From assembly GCA_042091035.1 (NCBI GenBank), contig JBELIG010000144.1, positions 1 through 8,257 on the forward strand: DNA of 8,257 nucleotides. Reading direction: 5' to 3'. Both the position numbers and the translations under genes were made by a program. The notes beneath the pieces are model-generated. The model did no database searches, was not told where the DNA came from, and saw only the letters and a program-made list of their open reading frames with translations. Shown here piece after piece: positions 1-5,773 of this stretch (its first letter is position 1; the number at the start of each line of letters is the position of its first letter). Origin of the DNA: AM-2324 sp042091035 (GTDB lineage Bacteria > Bacteroidota > Bacteroidia > Chitinophagales > Saprospiraceae).

Positions 1-344
1 ACAACATTCTGTGGACTACCAACAGCAGAACGAAAAGAAGAAAAAGAAAGGTTTTGTGCATCGGACAATGCCCCAACAGCCCATTGCGTACCAAGAGGAC
101 TTGTGTCTTTAGAGGAAAAGTCTTCTACCGCAATATTATAAATCTGCCCCCCTGAATTCCCTCTGGTAATCCATACATCATCATTTATACGATCCTGATT
201 TGCTTCCACTGTGGGATCTGCACCAACTTCCTTTTCAAAGGTAATCATAGGGCCTTCCCAAAGATCAAAAGTAGCTTGCACCTCATCATCAGAAGAGCAA
301 GAAATAAAAACAAACAAACTTATAAGCGCAATTAAATATTTCAT
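1..344 (-). CDS. Secreted lipoprotein, probably surface-exposed (3' end outside window)
   Basis: Only the first 114 codons are visible; the frame stays open to the window edge. It starts at the ATG complementary to 342-344. The N-terminus is a short lipoprotein signal peptide: Lys2, a hydrophobic run, then a lipobox ending FISC with the lipidated Cys at residue 16. The residues after Cys are S-S-D-D-E. Such an acidic stretch is known in Bacteroidota as an export signal that sends lipoproteins to the cell surface, so surface display is inferred. The mature part contains EANQDRINDDVWITRGNSGG, which resembles a recurrent uncharacterised family of flavobacterial secreted proteins as I remember them. 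No catalytic motif is visible and I assign no function. The gene begins 86 bp after the viaA stop on the same strand, so co-transcription is possible. I see no clear terminator or promoter in that gap. Confidence 0.85.
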   Translation of the reverse strand, partial: MKYLIALISLFVFISCSSDDEVQATFDLWEGPMITFEKEVGADPTVEANQDRINDDVWITRGNSGGQIYNIAVEDFSSKDTSPLGTQWAVGALSDAQNLSFSSFRSAVGSPQNV

Positions 345-430
345 GTCTTAATTATTCAAATTTCACAACACCTATTTGAATGGAATCGAATACCTATCAG
401 TCATTCAAAACCAAATAACGATTACATATC

Positions 431-2059
431 TTACATTCTATCACCAATGTCTTTTAAACCTCGACTCAAAGCTCTAATAACCCCCTTTTCCTTAGGGTTA
501 TACTGCCAGTTCGTATCAAAATAATTTAAGACCTCGTTATTAACCTGGTCTCCTATTGCCAAAGCATGAAACTGTGTGTTTCTATTAATTTGATAATGAG
601 AAATCTGTTGCTTGACGTCCTCCCCTAGTTTATACATAATAAAATCTGAAACCATAAGAATATCAGCATCCTCATAGTCAGCTCTATCTAATTGCTTTAG
701 TGCTTCGTAAAGCGCTAAAGTAGCATCCGTTCCTCCGTAGAAGGACATCTTTAGGAAGGCAGCAATTTCATCAATACTATCAGCAATATTATATAAATCC
801 AGAGTCTGAATCCCTGTAGAAAAGTTGATCAAAAAGGCTCTTCTATTTTGATTCATGGACATCTTCAGGATGGCCATAGTCATAACCTTTGCAATTTTTT
901 CTGGTGTACCATCCATACTCTCACTAGTATCCACACAGACAATAAAAGGTCCTTTCTCTTTCTGTTTCACACGCTGATTGACCTCCATAATATGATCTAC
1001 ACTCTTCACCAACCGCTTATCTTCATATCGAAATGTCAGTAATTTCTTATCTGCATACTTTTTCAGAAAATAGGATTCTGTATCGCTATCACTCAGCAAT
1101 CCTGCTTCGGAACTTAGCATATCCGTCAATCGATCACTTGAATCAACGCCTACAATCTCAGATTTTAGCATTTCATCCTTTACCCATTCCTGCTTTATAA
1201 TAGTTTTCTCAAAGGTTTCCTCCTCCATCTCAATCTCTGCCTCTCGCATACTACCAAGCAAATCCGCTAACTCCCGAACACTATCCTCATCATCTAATAG
1301 ATTACGATACGATTCAATAAGGTCGAAAGAAGTCTTTTTCCATAGCTTTCTAGACAAATCCCAACCAAAATATTCAGAAAATGGCTCTACTATATCTCTA
1401 AGTTTGTTGTATTCAACCACCTTTTGATTTAAGAAATCAATATATGCTTCTTTCTCTTCCTTGAATTTTTCCAATTGAAAAACCAAGATTTTCGCATAAA
1501 GTAAAGCATCCCATTTAGCAAGGATATCATCAACTAAAAGATCTAATTGCTTTCTATCTTCTGGACTAAGCTCTTCTATATCATCTGAACTTATAACCGC
1601 ATCAAACTTTACCTTATAAAATTGGGTATCTAATTCATCTCGCCGATAAATGGACGCTAAATAAATTGGAAGTGCCTGTCTCCTTTTCAAAAAGGCCTTC
1701 ATTGGAGTAATAGACCAAGAGCTCAGTCTTTGCTGCTCGTCTTCATAAGGATGCTTTGTACGAACATCCTTATAGGACTTTTTCATCCAATAGATAGTAT
1801 CTAAAATCACTCTTTTCTTGATACTTGAATTTTGCTGAAGAATGTCCTTTAAACCATCAATAAGAAATATATCATCTAGAGCATCTTCAAAATATCGATA
1901 GTATTTGTCCTTTAACTCAGGTACAATATGTCTATCTGGATCAAATTTATTTTGAAGGTACTGCACCAGATACCTGCGCATCTTTCGATCCAACAGACCA
2001 CCGAATTCAATAAATCGGTTATACTCTTCTTCCAGTTCTTTATGAATATCTACAATCAA
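431..2059 (-). CDS. viaA: ViaA-type von Willebrand factor A protein, partner of RavA
   Basis: This is a 542-residue protein with a helical, charged N-terminal two thirds and a C-terminal VWA domain (about 370-542). The MIDAS metal site is complete: D377-T-S379-E-S381, T444 in YGGTD, and D472 in SDF. The segments KKLLTFRYED and GPFIVCVDTSESM closely match the equivalent part of E. coli ViaA as I recall it (LLTYRL, GPFIVCVDTSGSM). At 542 residues it is somewhat longer than the roughly 480-residue E. coli protein. Known role of the family: ViaA binds and stimulates the RavA ATPase, and in E. coli it associates with the inner membrane and respiratory complexes. The start is TTG at 2057-2059, 11 bp after the ravA stop. 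The frame has no ATG before residue 27, and the TTG is the only NTG start between the upstream in-frame stop (2102-2104) and that residue. Family assignment is firm; the exact start is less so. Confidence 0.93.
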   Translation of the reverse strand: MIVDIHKELEEEYNRFIEFGGLLDRKMRRYLVQYLQNKFDPDRHIVPELKDKYYRYFEDALDDIFLIDGLKDILQQNSSIKKRVILDTIYWMKKSYKDVRTKHPYEDEQQRLSSWSITPMKAFLKRRQALPIYLASIYRRDELDTQFYKVKFDAVISSDDIEELSPEDRKQLDLLVDDILAKWDALLYAKILVFQLEKFKEEKEAYIDFLNQKVVEYNKLRDIVEPFSEYFGWDLSRKLWKKTSFDLIESYRNLLDDEDSVRELADLLGSMREAEIEMEEETFEKTIIKQEWVKDEMLKSEIVGVDSSDRLTDMLSSEAGLLSDSDTESYFLKKYADKKLLTFRYEDKRLVKSVDHIMEVNQRVKQKEKGPFIVCVDTSESMDGTPEKIAKVMTMAILKMSMNQNRRAFLINFSTGIQTLDLYNIADSIDEIAAFLKMSFYGGTDATLALYEALKQLDRADYEDADILMVSDFIMYKLGEDVKQQISHYQINRNTQFHALAIGDQVNNEVLNYFDTNWQYNPKEKGVIRALSRGLKDIGDRM

Positions 2060-2070
2060 CTTATCTATAT

Positions 2071-3624
2071 TTAAACTTCTGTATAAGAATATTGAATCTT
2101 TTCAAGTTCGAGTTTCAGCTCCTTCAATTCCGTATACGTTCGATCAAAATTCCTACTAACTACCTCAGAAAGATCTTCATCGACAAACAAATTATTCTTT
2201 ACACTTCCTAACTCTACTGGAGCTTCGCTATCCATTTTTGTGAGCTGCTCTTTAACAAATTTACTAAGCGTAATGTATCGTTCATCCCAAAATTTCTGCA
2301 CAACTGGGTGTGGTTTTTTCATAACATATTCCTGTCGCTCAACCAATCGATTTGCTAATTTATAGGAGCTGATGGTGGAATTGTGATGAACTAAAATAGT
2401 ATTAGTATCACTACTCCGTTGGCTTCCAATTCGATTAACCAAATTCTTTTCCTCATCAAAGAAATTGATTACAGAAACACTCTCTAAACTCAGCTCCCTA
2501 AATTGGCTAACTTGGATATAGACCCCTTTGAATTTAGAATCTTCCTTTACAAGTTCAAAATATTCATCATCTACAAGCATAAGTTGTTCTTCCGTAACTG
2601 TATGTCCTATGCGAATCTCTTGCTGCACATCTTTACTAAACTCCTGTACCTCTCGCTTAAGACTATTCAGATTAGTGGTCATAGAATACCCGTGATCTGC
2701 AATCGTTTCAATGAGTATTTCTTGAATATTTTCGCGGTGGCTAGGATGACTCCATAAGCAGTGCTTCAACAGAAAGCAGTCCATCAAATCCACTTTGTTT
2801 CTTCCATTCACGAAAGCTGAGGTCCTCAGCAATCGTATAATTTTCTTCCATCGTCTATCATGAGTTACAACTGGCAGCCCCACACCACGTGCATTGTACT
2901 CCTCTAGTTTAATCTTAACCACTTGGAGGGTATTTAGTACTTCGGCAGGTATCTCCATGCTATCTATCTCATCACTCCAAGCATCCAATTGTTTATTGGT
3001 AAACTTAATCTCATCTGGAATACTATCCTTATATACATTCTTGGTATTTGTGATCATACTGAGGAAATTGTCAAACCTTCGAATATTCCCTAACTCTAAG
3101 CGAATCAAAAATCGATCCCAGATTGGAGCAAGATTAGCATTGGATGGCGGCAACTCATTAGATGCAGTTATTATGCCTCGGATTTTAACCTCTATATCTA
3201 CATCACCATTTCTGTATATCTTTTCATTTAATACCGTCAAAAGGGCATTTTGTATAGCGGGCCCAGCCTTCCATATCTCATCTAGAAAAACAATATTAGC
3301 TCCAGGAAGATAGTTCTCTGTAAGCCTTTCATATTTGTCTTCCTCTTTTAGTTTTTTGATAGAAACGGGTCCAAAAACTTCATCAGGAGTACTGAATTTA
3401 CTCATCAAATACTCAAAAGAAATGCCATCCTTGAAGGCAAATTTCAAACGTCGTGCGATAAGACTTTTCCCTACTCCAGGAGGACCCAGAAGGAATATAC
3501 TTTCTCCGGCTATTACACTTAAAAGAGCCAAATGCATGCTCTCTTCTCTTTCATATAAATCCGTACACAAATGATTGAGGATCTCTTTGACCTGTTGATT
3601 TACAGAAACTACTTTTTCTTCCAC
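2071..3624 (-). CDS. ravA: RavA-type MoxR-family AAA+ ATPase
   Basis: This is a 517-residue MoxR-family AAA+ ATPase. Visible motifs are Walker A GPPGVGKS (47-54), Walker B IVFLDE (111-116), sensor 1 N156 in TASNELP, the arginine finger R171 in WDRF, and a sensor 2 region HDRRWKKIIRLL (255-266). The last, with the following TSAFVNGR, closely matches the RavA signature ([20 protein letters not shown] in E. coli as I recall it). E. coli RavA is about 498 residues. Known role: a hexameric ATPase that works with ViaA as a chaperone-like machine; the E. coli protein also binds the lysine decarboxylase LdcI through its C-terminal LARA domain. Residues from about 330 to 517 show no obvious similarity to that domain by eye, so the partner here may differ. 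The start is GTG (3622-3624): an in-frame TAG lies six codons upstream, the next ATG is residue 30, and this start gives the usual length before Walker A. It forms an operon-like pair with viaA. Confidence 0.95.
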   Translation of the reverse strand: MEEKVVSVNQQVKEILNHLCTDLYEREESMHLALLSVIAGESIFLLGPPGVGKSLIARRLKFAFKDGISFEYLMSKFSTPDEVFGPVSIKKLKEEDKYERLTENYLPGANIVFLDEIWKAGPAIQNALLTVLNEKIYRNGDVDIEVKIRGIITASNELPPSNANLAPIWDRFLIRLELGNIRRFDNFLSMITNTKNVYKDSIPDEIKFTNKQLDAWSDEIDSMEIPAEVLNTLQVVKIKLEEYNARGVGLPVVTHDRRWKKIIRLLRTSAFVNGRNKVDLMDCFLLKHCLWSHPSHRENIQEILIETIADHGYSMTTNLNSLKREVQEFSKDVQQEIRIGHTVTEEQLMLVDDEYFELVKEDSKFKGVYIQVSQFRELSLESVSVINFFDEEKNLVNRIGSQRSSDTNTILVHHNSTISSYKLANRLVERQEYVMKKPHPVVQKFWDERYITLSKFVKEQLTKMDSEAPVELGSVKNNLFVDEDLSEVVSRNFDRTYTELKELKLELEKIQYSYTEV

Positions 3625-3688
3625 AGTATAAAATTTAGTCTATAAACACCATTGATTTGGCATATGTTGAGCAATAATAAGCTAATAT

Positions 3689-3823
3689 CTAGATTAGATA
3701 AAATAAGTAAATGGTAAAGCTGTCTTGAAATTGTAATTTATCTGTTACGGAAGGTACTCCGGGAGTACTTACAGATAAAAACAGGCTGGATTTATCGGAT
3801 CTGTTGAAGCTCTTTAAAAACAT
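3689..3823 (-). CDS. Candidate 44-residue small ORF upstream of ravA
   Basis: On the minus strand an ATG (3821-3823) opens a 44-codon frame ending in TAG (3689-3691), 64 bp before the ravA GTG. The peptide begins MFLKSFNRSDKSSL, continues through STPGVPSVTDKLQFQD, and ends with the hydrophobic stretch FTIYLFYLI. It overlaps the opposite-strand remnant frame at 3729-3845, and at most one of the two is likely to be real. There is no Shine-Dalgarno site, but Bacteroidota often lack one. No known family is recognised. It could be a leader peptide for ravA, a small gene, or chance. Confidence 0.15.
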   Translation of the reverse strand: MFLKSFNRSDKSSLFLSVSTPGVPSVTDKLQFQDSFTIYLFYLI

Positions 3824-3845
3824 CTATCAATATCCGGATATATAA
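3729..3845 (+). pseudogene. Possible 3' remnant of a plus-strand gene
   Basis: A plus-strand frame runs 38 codons from just after a TGA (3726-3728) to TAA (3843-3845). It includes SVTEGTPGVLTDKNRLDL and ends LFKNIYQYPDI, and reads like the natural C-terminus of a protein. The DNA is much richer in G+C than its flanks. There is no start codon near its beginning; an ATG at 3711-3713 is in the same frame but is separated from it by that TGA after five codons. I do not recognise the family. It could be a degraded gene tail, or chance coding potential created by the hairpin, whose palindrome encodes TPGV on both strands. Confidence 0.25.
3737..3779. repeat. Strong bulged hairpin in the ravA upstream region
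   Basis: The outer arms TTTATCTGT (3737-3745) and ACAGATAAA (3771-3779) are perfectly complementary over 9 bp. Inside them, GTACTC (3754-3759) and GAGTAC (3763-3768) form a 6-bp stem with a CGG loop. The inner stem can be extended by one wobble pair and one A-T pair in plus-strand RNA. The left side has a six-base bulge (3746-3751) and the right side has none. It is not followed by a T-run on either strand, so it does not look like a rho-independent terminator. It could be an operator, an element in the 5' leader of ravA, or part of a small structured RNA. Confidence 0.6.
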
Positions 3846-3860
3846 TCAACCCGATTGATA
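3825..3860. repeat. Inverted repeat with a 12-bp perfect palindrome
   Basis: TATCAAT (3825-3831) pairs with ATTGATA (3854-3860). The left arm overlaps the perfect 12-bp palindrome ATATCCGGATAT (3830-3841). A second small hairpin option, ATCAA with TTGAT around CCCGA, overlaps the right arm. It may be a protein-binding site or part of the same structured element as the hairpin at 3737-3779. Function is unknown. Confidence 0.4.
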
Positions 3861-3899
3861 AACTAATTGTGAATGAATAGGAAAGATAAAAAATTATAA

Positions 3900-3930
3900 A
3901 AAGTCCTGTGCTACGCGAACACAGGACTTT
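3900..3930 (-). terminator. Rho-independent terminator of the SPOR-like lipoprotein gene
   Basis: AAAGTCCTGTG (3900-3910) and CACAGGACTTT (3920-3930) form a perfect 11-bp stem around a 9-base loop. Read on the minus strand, the stem is followed by TTTTTATAATTTTTT, a good U-tract. It lies 48 bp after the stop of the lipoprotein gene and separates that gene from ravA, so ravA needs its own promoter. Confidence 0.85.
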
Positions 3931-3977
3931 ATAAATATTGCAAAAAAGTCAAGCTCCATAAAAGAGCCAATATCTAT

Positions 3978-5495
3978 TTAGATAGACGGAACTGTTTCAA
4001 CAGTATCTTGAGGTAATTTTTCAAACTGAAGGGATTCTGCCCTTTCAATTAGTTCTGCTTTGGTGAACCAAGAGTTTTCAGTATTGTTTACGGCACTCAC
4101 ATAACGATCAATTCCAAAACTGATTTCAGAAGCTTTTTTATATGTTCTATAAGTTTTCCAATTGAACTTTTCATCAAAGATTACAAATCCATTTGTCCCA
4201 TACACATCTAACTTATACTTGTTTGCAGAAGGGGAATTGGAATAAAGACTTCCATAGATATAATCTTGATTTTCATTGGTCAACAAATCAAAGATAGTGT
4301 AGGTCCAAAGTCCTTTTTTATCGTTGTAAAAATGACCCGCCGCACACCAGTGTCCAACCATTTCCTTTGACCATTTTACATAATTTCGATCCTTGGCATA
4401 GCTCCAGCCCAATTTATCAATCTCAAAGCCAATAAACTGATCATTGTCCACAATACCCGAAGGCATTGTATAGAAAACATTATAGAATTCAGAATAATCT
4501 AACAGGCCATTACCATTGCCAATATCCTCAAGTATTCGAATCAAATCTTCTTCCGACTTATCTGTGGATTGCGAAAAAATTACATATTGGTGCGTTGCAT
4601 CGACCAAAACCAAATAGGTTCTAAAATAATTCTTCTTTGGCTCGATGGTTACTTTATAGCCATAGAGTTCAGTGAAAGAGTTTACTGTGATTTCTTTTTT
4701 CTCTTCAAAGCGATAGTCACCAGTCTCCAAAATCATATCAGCATATTCCTCTGCAATTTCAAAGCTAGAAGAGTTAGATGAGTTTATGATAGAAAAACTA
4801 TGCTCTACAGGCACAACCTCTCTAAGTTTTCCAATGTCCAGTGTTACTTGATCACCGTATAGATTATCCTTATAGATAACTTCGGAAAAGGCTGTCATTT
4901 TATTTAAAATCAACTTTTTACTAATTCCACGGGGAAGATCCATATTCATGGAATAAACAGCATCAAACCCTTTGGTCTTCTTTGGGTCTTCAGGTGTATT
5001 TAGTACAAAGGTCTTTTGAACTAAAAGCGCATTACTTTCTGGAAACTTATTGATAACCTGAAAGATATCTTCCTCTATATCTGGCTTTTTAGCTTTTACT
5101 ATTTCCTTTTCCTTTTGCTTCAGACTATCAAGTTGTAAGACAGCGCCTTGAAAATCATCAAACTTTACAATTTCAAGATCCTTTAGGGAGAATTGATCTT
5201 CCAATTGCGTTCTTAAAACCTTCGCAGAATCGAGTAATTCTAGATTATTGGCAAGGATATAATACCATAGGCCGTCATTCTCGATACTATCGGCATATTG
5301 GATCATGTAAGCATCAATATCCATACCCAAGAGTCGGTTGGATAATTTCTCCGCCTGATAAAAACTTCGTTCTTTAGCAATCTGAATAGAATAAGGTTTC
5401 TCAGCACTGAATTTTTCGATAATTCGTTCGTTCTTTCCACAGCTAAGAAGGAACAAGAAAAAGCCTAAACACAAGTAGGTAAATTTGTTTTTCAT
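3978..5495 (-). CDS. Lipoprotein with SPOR-like N-terminal domain, C-terminal region unrecognised
   Basis: This is a 505-residue lipoprotein. I start it at the ATG 5493-5495, which gives MKNKFTYLCL, a hydrophobic run and the lipobox LLSC with Cys19. A longer frame to 5549 has no signal-peptide logic and would begin upstream of the putative promoter. After Cys the residues are G-K-N-E-R, without the acidic surface-export signal, so a periplasm-facing location is more likely. Residues about 34-112 (YSIQIAKERSFYQAEKLSNR, then a second half WYYILANNLELLDSAKVLRT) have the two-fold pattern of a SPOR domain, a fold that binds denuded peptidoglycan at division sites. This is inferred from pattern alone. 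Residues 113-150 are charged and helical. Residues 150-505 form an alpha/beta region with many aromatic residues that I cannot place; KVTIEPKKNYFRTYLVLVDA resembles a strand-rich core. The gene has its own putative promoter and terminator, so it appears to be monocistronic. Confidence 0.88.
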   Translation of the reverse strand: MKNKFTYLCLGFFLFLLSCGKNERIIEKFSAEKPYSIQIAKERSFYQAEKLSNRLLGMDIDAYMIQYADSIENDGLWYYILANNLELLDSAKVLRTQLEDQFSLKDLEIVKFDDFQGAVLQLDSLKQKEKEIVKAKKPDIEEDIFQVINKFPESNALLVQKTFVLNTPEDPKKTKGFDAVYSMNMDLPRGISKKLILNKMTAFSEVIYKDNLYGDQVTLDIGKLREVVPVEHSFSIINSSNSSSFEIAEEYADMILETGDYRFEEKKEITVNSFTELYGYKVTIEPKKNYFRTYLVLVDATHQYVIFSQSTDKSEEDLIRILEDIGNGNGLLDYSEFYNVFYTMPSGIVDNDQFIGFEIDKLGWSYAKDRNYVKWSKEMVGHWCAAGHFYNDKKGLWTYTIFDLLTNENQDYIYGSLYSNSPSANKYKLDVYGTNGFVIFDEKFNWKTYRTYKKASEISFGIDRYVSAVNNTENSWFTKAELIERAESLQFEKLPQDTVETVPSI

Positions 5496-5535
5496 TTGTT
5501 TTTCATTTTTGGTTATGGCCCATTTAGAGCCACTA

Positions 5536-5543
5536 CAAAAATA
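5536..5543 (-). promoter_or_regulatory. Putative Bacteroidota -7 box of the SPOR-like lipoprotein gene
   Basis: Read on the minus strand this is TATTTTTG, an exact match to the Bacteroidota housekeeping -7 consensus TAnnTTTG. It predicts a transcript start near 5530 and a leader of about 35 nt before the ATG at 5495. No good -33 TTG lies at the usual 19-bp distance, and the region is AT-rich, so chance is possible. It supports the shorter start codon. Confidence 0.45.
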
Positions 5544-5669
5544 AAACAATCAATGATAAATATTAAAAATATACATACAAATAAATAAATGATTTACAAT
5601 TCATTAGAATACAAATCTAAAATATGATTTAATCATTTAATTAAACAATCATTAAAAACAAAAGGCTAT

Positions 5670-5690
5670 ATTTATCTCATGTAGATAAAT
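5670..5690. repeat. Palindromic element ATTTATCT-n5-AGATAAAT
   Basis: The two 8-bp arms (5670-5677 and 5683-5690) are perfect complements around CATGT. An overlapping alternative pairing, GTAGA with TCTAC, uses part of the right arm. The core TTTATCT/AGATAAA also forms the outer arms of the hairpin at 3737-3779 upstream of ravA. It may be an operator; it is too weak and badly placed for a confident terminator. Confidence 0.35.
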
Positions 5691-5773
5691 TCTACTATTA
5701 AAATTTAATCCAATTCGTATATTTCATTTACTTTATCCAATTTATTAGTTCCTAAAAAGTGATTCAATCAAAA

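Larger units (their letters stand above)
3625..3977. other. 353-bp intergenic region upstream of ravA
   Basis: This gap lies between the SPOR-like lipoprotein stop and the ravA start. It contains the lipoprotein's terminator (3900-3930) and a higher-G+C island of about 100 bp with a strong hairpin (3737-3779) and inverted repeats (3825-3860). The last 110 bp before ravA are AT-rich. By hand count, 3741-3810 is 31/70 G+C, against 16/70 in 3671-3740 and 13/60 in 3841-3900. The ravA promoter must lie here. I see no exact TAnnTTTG on the minus strand, only imperfect matches such as TATTATTG and TAAATTTT without a well-placed -33 TTG, so I do not call a promoter. Confidence 0.8.
5496..5773. other. 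Very AT-rich 278-bp intergenic region with palindromes
   Basis: This gap lies between the membrane protein stop and the lipoprotein start. G+C is very low; 5581-5640 counts 8/60. It holds the putative promoter of the lipoprotein gene (5536-5543) and several palindromes: ATGATT-T-AATCAT (5624-5636), TTAATTAA (5637-5644) and ATTTATCT-CATGT-AGATAAAT (5670-5690). A 7-bp inverted repeat ATTAGTT/AACTAAT (5744-5750 and 5772-5778) overlaps the membrane protein stop but lacks a T-run. I see no open frame worth calling here. Confidence 0.7.

Noticed and set aside
357..364. GAAATTTG on the minus strand as a -7 box for the lipoprotein at 1-344
   Set aside because: The first base mismatches TAnnTTTG, no -33 TTG lies at the right distance, and the transcript would be almost leaderless.
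360..430. Possible terminator between viaA and the downstream lipoprotein (TGAATG/CATTCA)
   Set aside because: The stem is only 6 bp with a loop of about 19 bases and no T-run follows on the minus strand.
2894..3313. 139-codon open frame on the plus strand opposite ravA
   Set aside because: It is antisense to the conserved AAA+ core, Ser- and Leu-rich, and has no domain; treated as a shadow, as are the shorter plus-strand frames over viaA, ravA and the lipoprotein gene.
431..3624. MoxR-VWA-beta-propeller type conflict system
   Set aside because: The ATPase and VWA proteins match RavA and ViaA specifically, and no beta-propeller or other effector gene is seen next to them.
5496..5549. Upstream extension of the SPOR-like lipoprotein (start at 5549)
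   Set aside because: The extra 18 residues would sit before a normal lipoprotein signal peptide, and the extension starts upstream of the -7 box. The ATG at 5495 fits better.
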